Shown piece by piece: positions 47,862 to 57,006 of a DNA stretch of 57,006 bases. The stretch is from an uncultured Saprospiraceae bacterium. GTDB taxonomy: Bacteria > Bacteroidota > Bacteroidia > Chitinophagales > Saprospiraceae. The stretch's first letter is position 1. Each line of letters starts with the position of its first letter. Below the pieces are notes generated by a model that saw only the letters and a list, made by a program, of their open reading frames with translations, was not told the DNA's origin and did not search any database. The position numbers and the translations under genes are program-made. The stretch spans positions 1 through 57,006 of the forward strand of contig CALBWK010000110.1 in assembly GCA_937969415.1 (NCBI GenBank), read 5' to 3'.

Positions 47862-48731
47862 ATGTTTTCAGTGCTCATACCCTGTTATAATCAAGATGTT
47901 ACTGGCCTTCTAAGGGATCTCTCTGATGAAGCTGTAGCACTAGATGTAGAATGTGAAATCAGATGTTATGACGATGGCTCTATAGAGCAATGGAAGGAGA
48001 TTAATGGCGCTATTGCTGACTTGCCCTGTGTTACTTATCTCGAACTTACCCACAACTTAGGGCGATCCGCTATCCGTCAGAAACTAGCATCTGAGGCGAG
48101 CTATGACAAATTGATATTTTTAGATGGCGACTCAGGGCTTACTGAGCGAGGTCTAATTCCTCAGTATCTACAGTATGCTGATATACCGCTTGTATCTGGA
48201 GGCCGCATTTACCTCAAAGAGGAGCTGCCTGTACCATATCTACTACATTGGACTTATGGTAGAGAGAGAGAATCTGTTTCCTTGACTCAGCGACAAAGGG
48301 CTTCTGCTGCTTATTTTCATTCCAATAATTTTATGATAGATAAGCAGTTGTTTTTAGAAGTTGAATTTGATCAAGGTATACAAGGCTATGGCTATGAGGA
48401 TCTACTTTTCGCAAAAAGGCTATTAGACCAAGGTGTCTCTGTAGTACATATTGATAATCCCGTTATCCATCTTCAGCTAGACGAGGCTGATAGCTTTCTG
48501 TCTAAGACGAAAATTGCTGTGGCCAATCTCAAGAAACTCAATGATGAAGGTATAACCTTAGATACTAGACTTGAGAAGACAGTACATAGATTGAAAGCAA
48601 CCGGATTGTCTGGACTAGCAGCTAAGTTATTGGGCTGGCGTGAACCTACACTTTTACGCAATCTTCGCTCAGAACAACCACGAATGCGATTGATGGATTA
48701 TTATAAGCTTTTGCATTACCTCAAGAGCTGA
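47862..48731 (+). CDS. Family 2-like glycosyltransferase
   Basis: FSVLIPCYNQD, FLDGDSGL, FHSNNFMIDKQLFLEVEFDQGIQGYGYEDLLFAKRL. Confidence 0.85.
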   Translation: MFSVLIPCYNQDVTGLLRDLSDEAVALDVECEIRCYDDGSIEQWKEINGAIADLPCVTYLELTHNLGRSAIRQKLASEASYDKLIFLDGDSGLTERGLIPQYLQYADIPLVSGGRIYLKEELPVPYLLHWTYGRERESVSLTQRQRASAAYFHSNNFMIDKQLFLEVEFDQGIQGYGYEDLLFAKRLLDQGVSVVHIDNPVIHLQLDEADSFLSKTKIAVANLKKLNDEGITLDTRLEKTVHRLKATGLSGLAAKLLGWREPTLLRNLRSEQPRMRLMDYYKLLHYLKS

Positions 48732-48767
48732 AACACATCCTGCCACATCATTAATTCAAATAAAAAA

Positions 48768-48794
48768 GCCCTGAAACCAATAAGATTTCAGGGC
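48768..48794. terminator. Bidirectional terminator between convergent genes
   Basis: GCCCTGAAA-N9-TTTCAGGGC with A-run upstream and T-rich downstream. Confidence 0.8.
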
Positions 48795-48819
48795 CTTGTT
48801 CTTTTGTATAAGTGAAGCC

Positions 48820-49884
48820 TTAGCTGACTCTTACAGTCCAGTTGTAGCTGTCTTCAAGTCTACCGCTTCGCATACCATTAATCGTATCCTTAAGTAAAGG
48901 AGCAACCTTGTATGCATCAAGATTGAGCTTGGCCATTGCACCTTTGTACCCTATACCTTCTACATAGGCTATAACAGCAGCTGTACCACTTCCGAATATC
49001 TCTGTTAATTCACCACTCTCGGCACCTGCCATCACTTCTTTGATAGAGATAGGTCTCTCTTCTACATTGTAGCCTTTATCCTTTAGAATATGTACCAAGC
49101 TGTTTCTTGTTATGCCTTTGAGTATGGCACCATCTGTACTTGGTGTCACAACTGTATTGCCAAATACAAAAAAGATATTCATCGTACCTACCTCTTGTAT
49201 GTATTGGCGCTCATTGGCATCCAACCACATAATCTGGTCAAAGCCTTCCTCCTTAGCTAGCTTGGTCGGTAATAGTGAGCCAGCATAGTTTCCAGCAGCT
49301 TTGGCCTCTCCAGTGCCGCCTACTGCTGCTCTTATATAGTGATCATCTGCTTTCAACTTGAGCGGCTTACTGTAGTAAGGCCCTACTGGACAACAGAAGA
49401 TGATAAACTTATAAGTCTGCGAAATTTGGACACCGATAAACTCGTCCATTGCAATCATATATGGTCTGATATAGAGAGCACTTCCTTCTTCTTTTGGAAT
49501 CCAATCTTTTTCTAATCTAACCAACTCTGTGACCGCTTCCATAAATGAATCTTTTGGAAAATGCGGCATAGCTAATCTCTCAGCAGATTTGTTGATACGA
49601 TCGCTGTGCATTTCTGGTCGGAACAACATTGGAGTGCCATCCATATGCCTAGTGGCTTTCATTCCTTCAAAGATGGCCTGGCCGTAATGCCAAGCAATAT
49701 TAGCTGGATGTACTTGAAAATGCTTAAAGGGTTCTATTCTATGACTTTGCCATTTTCCATCTTTGTAGTCAGCTACATAGATGTGATCAGTAAAAGTCTT
49801 TCCAAAAGCAAGATTGTTGAAATCAACTGTATCTAGGGCTGATTTTTCAACGGTAGTGATTTTCAATGCAGATGTTTCTACCAT
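48820..49884 (-). CDS. ilvE: Branched-chain amino acid aminotransferase
   Basis: WHYGQAIFEGMKA, GTGEAKAAGNYAGSLLPTKLAKEEGFDQIMWLDANERQYIQEVGTMNIFFV. Confidence 0.95.
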   Translation of the reverse strand: MVETSALKITTVEKSALDTVDFNNLAFGKTFTDHIYVADYKDGKWQSHRIEPFKHFQVHPANIAWHYGQAIFEGMKATRHMDGTPMLFRPEMHSDRINKSAERLAMPHFPKDSFMEAVTELVRLEKDWIPKEEGSALYIRPYMIAMDEFIGVQISQTYKFIIFCCPVGPYYSKPLKLKADDHYIRAAVGGTGEAKAAGNYAGSLLPTKLAKEEGFDQIMWLDANERQYIQEVGTMNIFFVFGNTVVTPSTDGAILKGITRNSLVHILKDKGYNVEERPISIKEVMAGAESGELTEIFGSGTAAVIAYVEGIGYKGAMAKLNLDAYKVAPLLKDTINGMRSGRLEDSYNWTVRVS

Positions 49885-50055
49885 AGGAAGGGGTTTACAG
49901 CGTGATTAATAAAATAGGTACCTCGCACTTATCGATCCTGCACTTCTCAATTATGTAACAAAGTTAATTAATTTTAGATTATTCTTTTTTAGCATTAGTT
50001 TAGCCGTGGTATCGGAATTATATTCTGAATTTGATAATATAACAAGCCAATAATT

Positions 50056-50475
50056 TTGAATCCTGATTTTTTTGACTTTGACGTGTACGACTTACCTGAT
50101 TCGCAGAATGTGTTATCTGATACAAATGAAGTACTAGCAGTCGTCCGAAAAGATGATTTCTTAACTCAAGAGGCTTTGCTCAAAAAAATATTGACAGCTG
50201 TTAAGCTTGATCTGGATACTCAAGTGACTTTTTTGCAACTAGAGGAAGGGGCTGTAATCAATCTAGCTACCTCAGCTCGCCAAGCTCAGAAAGTCTTTAC
50301 TTTTGGATTGAAGCCTACCGAACTTGGGCTTAATGGGGGATTCAGAGGCTACCGATTTTACAAGACAGAAAGCTTTTCAATTTTGTTTTCTCATAGTTTG
50401 AAAGATTTATCCGAAAAACCTGCTAAGAAGAAAGCCTTGTGGGAAGCTATGAAAGCTGAATTTCTTAATTCTTAA
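50056..50475 (+). CDS. Hypothetical protein (TTG start uncertain)
   Basis: Open 139-aa frame upstream of, and close to, rdgB. Confidence 0.5.
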   Translation: MNPDFFDFDVYDLPDSQNVLSDTNEVLAVVRKDDFLTQEALLKKILTAVKLDLDTQVTFLQLEEGAVINLATSARQAQKVFTFGLKPTELGLNGGFRGYRFYKTESFSILFSHSLKDLSEKPAKKKALWEAMKAEFLNS

Positions 50476-50485
50476 GCGCTCTAAG

Positions 50486-51085
50486 ATGAAGCCGATTGAT
50501 TTAATTTTTGCAACAGGCAATGATCACAAGTCTAAGGAAGTCGCTCAGATTCTCGATCAAGACTGGTTGCATATCAAAAGCCTCAAAGCTGTAGGTTGGG
50601 TAGGGGACATAGCCGAAACTGGTACAACCCTAGAAGAAAATGCACTTATTAAAGCAAGAGCTGTCTATAACAAGCTAGGTGGTAACGTGTTTTCTGAAGA
50701 CACTGGCCTAGAGGTTATATCACTGGGTATGGCACCTGGTGTATATACTGCGAGATATGCCGGCCCAGAAAGAGATGCGCAACTTAATATGTCTAAAGTC
50801 CTCTCGGAGTTATCTGCGGGAAAAGCAAGAACAGCAAGGTTTAGGACTATTGTAGCATTGATATGGGAAGGAAAGGAGTTGCTCTTTGAAGGTCTAGTTA
50901 ACGGCCAGATAGCGTCTGGAATGATGGGTAATCAAGGGTTTGGCTATGACCCCATCTTTATTCCATATGGGTATGATAAGACCTTTGCTCAGATTGGAGA
51001 TCAAGAAAAGAATGCCATCAGCCATCGCTATAGAGCTATGATGGGCCTCAAGAAGTTTCTAGCCCCCAAAAGAAAAAAGAGGTAA
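50486..51085 (+). CDS. rdgB: XTP/dITP diphosphatase (RdgB/HAM1)
   Basis: FATGNDHKSKEVAQIL, FSEDTGLEVISLGMAPGVYTARYAG, GNQGFGYDPIFIP. Confidence 0.95.
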   Translation: MKPIDLIFATGNDHKSKEVAQILDQDWLHIKSLKAVGWVGDIAETGTTLEENALIKARAVYNKLGGNVFSEDTGLEVISLGMAPGVYTARYAGPERDAQLNMSKVLSELSAGKARTARFRTIVALIWEGKELLFEGLVNGQIASGMMGNQGFGYDPIFIPYGYDKTFAQIGDQEKNAISHRYRAMMGLKKFLAPKRKKR

Positions 51086-51169
51086 CCAAACTAATGGTAC
51101 ACCCCTTCAGGTCAAATATAGTTTTATGAGAAACTATTTTATCTGAGACATCTTTTTATCAATTAGCGC

Positions 51170-51562
51170 TTAGTGCACTGTAAGATTAGATGTATACATT
51201 CTTCTATCGCCTTCTATATCGAAGATGAACTTGTAATCACCTTTTTCGAAAAGGTTTTTGCCAATTCTAACTCTATCAGAACCAATAGGCAAGAGATACA
51301 CCATAGCATCTATTTGGTTATAGATTCTAATCTGTGTAGTTGATTCTTTTGTGATAAATTTTATTTCTTGCTCTGATTCATCAAATTCTGCTTTGAGAAA
51401 GAATCTGAAGTCGTCATCCGATTCTACTCTTACGGTAAGATCTTTTGTATCGACAATGGTGAGCTCATTTACTTTATTGGTCGTATTTGGAGTTCCTGAG
51501 TATGAGAAGCCTGCTAAGACAATAGTCAAGCCGACTGCACATATACTTATTAATTTTCCCAT
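51170..51562 (-). CDS. Small secreted hypothetical protein
   Basis: Signal peptide and beta-rich 130 aa frame. Confidence 0.5.
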   Translation of the reverse strand: MGKLISICAVGLTIVLAGFSYSGTPNTTNKVNELTIVDTKDLTVRVESDDDFRFFLKAEFDESEQEIKFITKESTTQIRIYNQIDAMVYLLPIGSDRVRIGKNLFEKGDYKFIFDIEGDRRMYTSNLTVH

Positions 51563-51680
51563 TATGCTTAGTTAAATGATGATTTCATATTACGATTAGT
51601 ATTAATGCAAACTCTAAGCCACTTTGTTAGATATGGCAATTTTTAACATTTGTAGGGTATAATATGTACCTAATGGGCAT

Positions 51681-51712
51681 AAAAAAACTGCCTACAATTA
51701 GATTGTAGACAG
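51681..51712 (-). terminator. Terminator of the DUF1573 gene
   Basis: CTGCCTACAAT-TAGA-TTGTAGACAG hairpin with A7 on + strand (T7 on -). Confidence 0.8.
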
Positions 51713-51737
51713 CTTTAATTCTTTGGTAATCAGAGGA

Positions 51738-52289
51738 TTATCCCGCTTGCTTAGCTTTTGCAGCGTCTTTTTCAGCTTGCTGTGCAGCAGTTCTTTCTAC
51801 TTTACCCTTGATGTTTACATAACTGTTCACTGGATCAGTGTTAGCAGTAACTGTAACTCTCTTAGTCTGTAATTGACCACCGACTTTACCTTTGTTTTTA
51901 GTATCAAAGACAACAGTCAACTCTCCGTCAGCACCTGGAGCGATAGGCTCTCTTGGCCAGTTAGGTACTGTACATCCACAAGTCGCTTTTGCGTTGCTGA
52001 TGATTAGTGGCTCTTGACCAGTGTTTTTGAACTTGTAAACGTGTGTAACTTTTTCACCTTCAGTTACAGTTCCGAAGTCATACTCCGTCTCTGTGAACTC
52101 AATAGATGTAACAGGACCTACTGGTACTGCTGCTTCTAGCGGGTTGTTTGCCGGCTTTACTTCATTAGCTTTTGTTGTTGCTTCTACAGCAGGAGCAGAA
52201 GTTGAAAGAGTTGAAGTAGTAGGTGTGTCACTCTTGCAAGATGCCATAAGCAATACGCAAAGAGCCATTAAAAATCCTAAATTTTTCAT
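51738..52289 (-). CDS. DUF1573 domain lipoprotein
   Basis: Lipobox LLMASC; YDFGTVTEGEKVTHVYKFKNTGQEPLIISNAKATCGCTVPNWP. Confidence 0.9.
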   Translation of the reverse strand: MKNLGFLMALCVLLMASCKSDTPTTSTLSTSAPAVEATTKANEVKPANNPLEAAVPVGPVTSIEFTETEYDFGTVTEGEKVTHVYKFKNTGQEPLIISNAKATCGCTVPNWPREPIAPGADGELTVVFDTKNKGKVGGQLQTKRVTVTANTDPVNSYVNIKGKVERTAAQQAEKDAAKAKQAG

Positions 52290-52447
52290 GTGCTTGTATT
52301 TTCTAAATTAAATTAACTGGTGCAAATATATCTCAATAAATAGGATGTTTAAACCCCTGAATACCCGTAATCTAGTCTGTTAACAAGCGATTAACAATAA
52401 ATGATCACTTTATAATCATAATGGAATCATATAACCTCGGTATCAAA

Positions 52448-54097
52448 CTAAGGCCGCTTACTATGCTGCTCTTCTAGCCACTCCTCAAACTCATCTAAGT
52501 CCATAGCATTGAGACAATAGGCAATAGGTAGACCTGCTTTCCTAGCGGCAGCAACGCCATAAGACGTATCATCAAGACCTGAAATACTATGTGCATCGGG
52601 ATTGATAGAGATGAGAACACCCTTAGATATTGCATAGTTAATCCATCTCCAGTCGATATCTAGTCTGTTGGGGTTGGCATTAAGCTCTAGTGCCACATTA
52701 TTAGCGGCACAAGCATCTATAACTTTAGCGGCATCTATTGGATAGCCAGGTCTGCTTAGAAGCAGTCGACCAGTCGGATGCCCCAGTATAGATGTGTAAG
52801 GGTTTTCTACTGCTGTAATCAACCGCTTGGTCGCCTTGGCTTTATCCATCTTGAGACTAGAGTGTACCGAGGCAACTATCAGGTCTAGGTCTGCGAGTAC
52901 GTGGTCAGGATAGTCCAAGTTGCCATTGGCGAGGATATCTGATTCTGTTCCTGAAAACAATTTTATCTCATCCTCTTCTTGGTCTAGTTCTCGGATTTCA
53001 TCAAGCTGGGCATATAAGCGATCTATAGTTAATCCATTGGCATAGAAGGCAGACTTAGAGTGATCGGTGATAACAAAGTACTCATAGGATCTATCTAGTG
53101 CTGCTTCTAGCATTTCGCCTACCGTCTGCAATCCATCACTATACGTCGAGTGGTTATGTATACATCCTCTTAGATCCGATTGATCAATTATATTTTGGGC
53201 GCCGGGATAGTTATCTATGTAATCTAGATTGTCGGACTCTCTATATTCCGGAATGTAATAAGGCAGCTCATTTTCTAAAAAGACAGCTTCTTCATCAGCG
53301 TAAGCTTTGTCTTCTATATTTAAGTTATTCCAAAACTCAGGTGCAGAGGAGAGCTGTACTTTTTCCTTTACAAATCTATCGTCTTGGGTATGGGTAAATT
53401 GGAGTTTGATATTGTGCAGTCGATAACCCTCTTTCTCATCTTCTATAATGTCAGGGTGCGCTTTGCAGAAAGCCTTTATTACCGACGCTTCACTTGTAGT
53501 CAGAATGTCGACCTGTTCTATAGTACTACACTTTCTTGCCACTTCTCCTACTACAGTATGCCGGTTGTCCGGTAGGGCTTCATTAAGATGATCAATCAGT
53601 TGGCCAACAGTGCGCTGTGCCACTGCATATAGCAACTTATCCGCTGAGTCAAGATGGTACTCTAGCTGCTCCTTGAGGGAAGCCTGAGATTTCTCTCCGA
53701 ACCCTTTGACATCTTTGAGTCTGTTCTCATTGATGGCGTAGAGCAATTCACCGACGGATTCTATTTCTAACTCCTTCCATATGACGGCGATTTTTTTGGG
53801 TCCGAAACCTTTGATGCCGAGCATCTCAACAATACCAGAAGGCGTCTGATCCAGATAGCGATTAAGCGTTTGCATCTCTCCTGTCTCTGCCAGTTCTAAG
53901 ATTTTAGCCTTAATGGCCTTGCCGATACCTTTGATATTGGCCAGTTCTTCTTCGGGTAGCTCTATAATTTTATCAGGCCACTTTTTTATAGTCAGATAGG
54001 CATTGGTGTATGACCTTGTTTTAAAGGGGTTTTCGCCGTGCAGCTCTAGTAGTTTACCTAGTAGGTTGAATTTATTGGCTAGTTCTCTATTTTCCAA
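52448..54097 (-). CDS. PolX-family protein: HhH / degenerate polymerase domain + PHP domain
   Basis: HhH repeats GIGKAIKAKIL, KGFGPKKIAVIW; VGEVARKCSTIEQVDIL; PHP motifs HNHSTYSDG, VITDHS, GHPTGRLLL, INPDAHS. Confidence 0.88.
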   Translation of the reverse strand: MENRELANKFNLLGKLLELHGENPFKTRSYTNAYLTIKKWPDKIIELPEEELANIKGIGKAIKAKILELAETGEMQTLNRYLDQTPSGIVEMLGIKGFGPKKIAVIWKELEIESVGELLYAINENRLKDVKGFGEKSQASLKEQLEYHLDSADKLLYAVAQRTVGQLIDHLNEALPDNRHTVVGEVARKCSTIEQVDILTTSEASVIKAFCKAHPDIIEDEKEGYRLHNIKLQFTHTQDDRFVKEKVQLSSAPEFWNNLNIEDKAYADEEAVFLENELPYYIPEYRESDNLDYIDNYPGAQNIIDQSDLRGCIHNHSTYSDGLQTVGEMLEAALDRSYEYFVITDHSKSAFYANGLTIDRLYAQLDEIRELDQEEDEIKLFSGTESDILANGNLDYPDHVLADLDLIVASVHSSLKMDKAKATKRLITAVENPYTSILGHPTGRLLLSRPGYPIDAAKVIDACAANNVALELNANPNRLDIDWRWINYAISKGVLISINPDAHSISGLDDTSYGVAAARKAGLPIAYCLNAMDLDEFEEWLEEQHSKRP

Positions 54098-54164
54098 TTC
54101 GCTTGATATTAACTAGGAATATGTGAGCGAAAATAGCGTAAATCAATTGAGTAAAAGACAAAAA

Positions 54165-54199
54165 AAATCCTGATACCAACATAGAGAGTACCAGGATTT
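54165..54199 (-). terminator. Terminator of the GlsB-like gene
   Basis: AAATCCTG...CAGGATTT stem, T-run on - strand. Confidence 0.7.
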
Positions 54200-54221
54200 G
54201 TTTATTTATTTAGATACCGGA

Positions 54222-54488
54222 TTAGGTTTTACTTTTGACAAAGCCTAAAATGAAAGAAAATATGAGTGCTCCGACAACAGCAGTTGCAACTGTTGTGATA
54301 TTGAAACCAGCATCTGCATCCGCTCCTACACCCAATAATATATTGCCCAGATAACCACCCAGAAAAGAACCTATTATTCCAGATAGTACTGTTCCTATGG
54401 TGCCAAATCCATTGGGCTTGATATAATTTGCTATAAATCCTGCAACTGCTCCAACTACTACCCAGATAATAATACTTGTTAAGTCCAT
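54222..54488 (-). CDS. GlsB/YeaQ/YmgE family membrane protein
   Basis: IIIWVVVGAVAGFIANYI, GIIGSFLGGYLGNILLG. Confidence 0.88.
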   Translation of the reverse strand: MDLTSIIIWVVVGAVAGFIANYIKPNGFGTIGTVLSGIIGSFLGGYLGNILLGVGADADAGFNITTVATAVVGALIFSFILGFVKSKT

Positions 54489-54768
54489 TTTTAATTTTGT
54501 TTTAATTGTGAATTAGGTTATTTGTTTTGAATTTTTACAAGAATACAATTTGTTTAGTGGCAAAAATAGCAATATATAAAATTATTGCAAAAATTTTAAT
54601 CTAAGAATAAGTCGGAAACAGGATAAGATTTGATCGCAGCCATTTTACTTTGGTTATTGTTGATTCCTCGCATGTGATTTGGATTTTCAATTTTGCGTAT
54701 AGATTTTCCTCTAATAATTGAAGTATATATAGCTTTTACCGTATTTTCGTATGTAATAAATTTGTAAT

Positions 54769-55347
54769 ATGAAACACTTACTTTTTTTTGTTGCTCTATT
54801 TGGATTGATATCGTGCAACAGTTCTGGTGGGGGTGGAGCCGCAACAACTCTAGAAGGTTACCAGACAGAAAATGTCGGCGGTGGTGTCACTAAAGCATTC
54901 AAAAAAGACGCCTCAGGCAATTTTACAGAGGTTGGCTTTTTGGTCAATGGTGTCAAGAATGGCGCTTGGATGACTTATTATGATGGAGACGAAGCAGGTA
55001 AGATTAAGACCTATGCCGCGTATACAAATGGTGCACTTAATGGCCCTTATTACGAGTATAATAATCGAGGGCAAATCGAGACAGAAGTCAATTATGTCAA
55101 TAATCAATACGATGGTATAGTATCTAGCTATAAGTTTGGCAGGCCCACTGTTACTAAGACCTATAAAGGTAATGAGCTCAATGGTCCTTCATATGATTAC
55201 TTCGGAGATGGCAAGCTGCAGAAGGAAACCAACTTTAAAGATGGTAAGCAGCACGGTATAATGACCTGGTATAATGAGGAAGGGAAAAAGACAATGGAGT
55301 ATGAGTACAAGAACGGAACAAAAATATCTGGAGGAATCGTCAATTAA
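54769..55347 (+). CDS. MORN-repeat / YwqK-like lipoprotein
   Basis: Lipobox FGLISC; repeats NGVKNGAWMTYYDGD, NGALNGPYYEYNNRG, DGKQHGIMTWYNEEGK. Confidence 0.85.
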   Translation: MKHLLFFVALFGLISCNSSGGGGAATTLEGYQTENVGGGVTKAFKKDASGNFTEVGFLVNGVKNGAWMTYYDGDEAGKIKTYAAYTNGALNGPYYEYNNRGQIETEVNYVNNQYDGIVSSYKFGRPTVTKTYKGNELNGPSYDYFGDGKLQKETNFKDGKQHGIMTWYNEEGKKTMEYEYKNGTKISGGIVN

Positions 55348-55381
55348 GCCAGCTAGTTAGACGATGACCAAAATATAAGAG

Positions 55382-55417
55382 GGTCCTTTTCATCGATAAT
55401 GGAAAGGCCTTTTTTTT
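55382..55417 (+). terminator. Terminator downstream of MORN-repeat gene
   Basis: GGTCCTTTTCAT-CGATA-ATGGAAAGGCC imperfect hairpin followed by T8. Confidence 0.75.
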
Positions 55418-55505
55418 ATGGGTATAAAAGGCAAGACGAAGCGACTAGAACATATTATAATTAATTATTATATGTATCTTTAGTCTCTAAATAAGAATCA
55501 CTACA

Positions 55506-57006
55506 ATGCGCTTATCCTCTCTTGTCTCTAAGGACTTTGTTCTTAATCCCACCACGAATGATTACATCCTTAAATCTCGCAATAGGGAGCACGCATTAAT
55601 GACCAGCTTTTGGTCCACATACGACCGAGTTGCTGAAGGCCAAAAAGTCGTCCTTGTAACAGATAAGGAGGATGATCTCATATATCTCAACTATCTCCTT
55701 TCTCGCTATGGTCTGAGAGAACTTAGTTTGATAATCAGTGATGACGATCAACTCAACCTCAATTATTTTCACGCAAAAAAAATAGAGGAAGAAAAACTGA
55801 AACCTCGATTAAGTGGGGAGCTAGCACACAGTACTCAACTTTCTACGACGGTCACGCAGCTTATCTCTGAGGCCAATAAAGCCTTATCGCATCTACAAGC
55901 GCCTATTCTGGGTAATTATTCTGTTAGCAATATTAATGACCAATTAGAATCAGGGCCGTACAAGCACATAGATGTATCAGAGCAACTGCTCAAGCCTCCT
56001 TTTAATTTTAAGGACTATAAAAAGAGAAGAGATTTCTACGAAGAGATAGAAACCAAGTATGACTTGACCTTTGAGTATGCTAAGCAACAAGATCCATTTA
56101 ATGGAACCCTAGAAGAACTAGGAGACGCCTCTTCGTTGGTGACTGTGTTGCAAGATTTTCTTGATAATGCTGAATCTGTCAAGCAGAGATACGAGCACTT
56201 AGAAAATCGAGTTGCAGAGGAGTTATCAGCAAATTACGCTGATGAAGGTCAACTCAAAGCTGCACTAGAAATAAAGTTAATGCGTATGACCCCTGCGGTA
56301 AAAGGCGGTGATACGACCAAAGCCTTTCTCAAAGAGGTTAATCAATTGACCGAAGAGTTGATTGGACTAAATGTGTTCAAGGAGGTTCCAGAGCGCAAAA
56401 GTCTTTCCATTTTTCATCAGAAACAAAACTTGTTGCATCTCATAAGTTTTGTAGAATATGGCCTTTTCTTTCTAGAAGATAATAAGCAATACATCAAGTG
56501 GAGAGCTTATTCTGCACAGATGACACCACAGGATTATAAACTTATAAATTACCTAACAGGCCAAAATCAGTTCTGGGGCACAGCTTTCAAGAATTTGTAT
56601 CTGCAGTATTATCTGGCACATACTAAGCCTGCACTCAGATCGGCGAGTAGAGCTATAGATAAACTAGATGTACAAGCCAAGCAGCTTTTGGAAAAGTTTG
56701 CAGCGCCACTTCAGAAAAAGTATTTTGCCCATAATATGAAATGGCCCACAGCTCTGACCAAGTGGAGTACATTTCTTGCAGAAGCAGGGCACGACGTAGT
56801 CCAGCGTTTTCCTATCTTGATAATGAGCAAGGCCAACTACGAAAAGAATGTAGAAAAAATGGCCTACATAGACACTTTCGTTTTTGTCAATACTTGTCCC
56901 AAGATCTTGCATACAGAGAGCTGGCTGTCTAACTTGGTGATAGGCTATGATTCCGGATTTGTATTAAATTCTGAGGCATTACAGAATCTTCAACCAGAAG
57001 TCGCAG
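55506..57006 (+). CDS. Large partial ORF, SF1-helicase-like but with degenerate NTPase motifs; truncated by window end
   Basis: Uninterrupted 500 codons from ATG 55506 (MRLSSLVSKDFVLNPTTNDYILKSRNREHALMTSFWSTYDRVAEGQKVVLVTDKEDDL...) to the window end; absent from the supplied ORF track because no stop is reached. Confidence 0.8.
   Translation, partial: MRLSSLVSKDFVLNPTTNDYILKSRNREHALMTSFWSTYDRVAEGQKVVLVTDKEDDLIYLNYLLSRYGLRELSLIISDDDQLNLNYFHAKKIEEEKLKPRLSGELAHSTQLSTTVTQLISEANKALSHLQAPILGNYSVSNINDQLESGPYKHIDVSEQLLKPPFNFKDYKKRRDFYEEIETKYDLTFEYAKQQDPFNGTLEELGDASSLVTVLQDFLDNAESVKQRYEHLENRVAEELSANYADEGQLKAALEIKLMRMTPAVKGGDTTKAFLKEVNQLTEELIGLNVFKEVPERKSLSIFHQKQNLLHLISFVEYGLFFLEDNKQYIKWRAYSAQMTPQDYKLINYLTGQNQFWGTAFKNLYLQYYLAHTKPALRSASRAIDKLDVQAKQLLEKFAAPLQKKYFAHNMKWPTALTKWSTFLAEAGHDVVQRFPILIMSKANYEKNVEKMAYIDTFVFVNTCPKILHTESWLSNLVIGYDSGFVLNSEALQNLQPEVA

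Noticed and set aside
54769-55347. Toxin-antitoxin system (YwqK-like 'antitoxin' annotation)
   Set aside because: The protein is a lipoprotein with MORN-like repeats and no adjacent toxin gene.
1-57006. tRNA/rRNA genes
   Set aside because: No clear tRNA-like T-loop/acceptor pattern or conserved rRNA sequence was found by eye; a tRNAscan-SE/Infernal run would be decisive.

Overview
The window is a dense, about 41% GC (estimated by eye) chromosomal segment from a Bacteroidota organism, probably Saprospiria-like. This is inferred from T9SS-type C-terminal sorting domains, TnnTTTG-type promoters, a fused E1 alpha/beta dehydrogenase and DUF3667/DUF5777/DUF1573-type genes. About 55 protein-coding genes are supportable. 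I saw no rRNA, tRNA, CRISPR array, transposase or phage genes. Main blocks: (i) an alkaline-phosphatase-superfamily/flippase-like pair; (ii) an HTH-fused orphan C5 DNA methyltransferase divergent from a Pif1-like helicase; (iii) a giant TSP3/Cys-rich repeat T9SS protein; (iv) a leucine-degradation-type operon (TetR, acyl-CoA dehydrogenase, acyl-CoA carboxylase beta, HMG-CoA lyase) plus scoAB; (v) an Lrp / phenylalanine hydroxylase / PCD / DoxX / aminotransferase / TPP-enzyme cluster; (vi) an intergenic tandem repeat block; (vii) a cytochrome / beta-barrel operon; (viii) a TIGR03643/DUF2256/ribA group; (ix) a partial 3' ORF missing from the supplied ORF track that looks like a motif-degenerate SF1 helicase. 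The best new leads are a shared palindrome (T/C)TAGTC-N6-GACTAA in front of both the TetR-led operon and scoAB, the degenerate helicase-like ORF at the 3' edge, a secreted N-formylglutamate-amidohydrolase-like protein, and a PolX-family protein with an eroded polymerase active site. All family calls come from reading the sequence; no database search was run.
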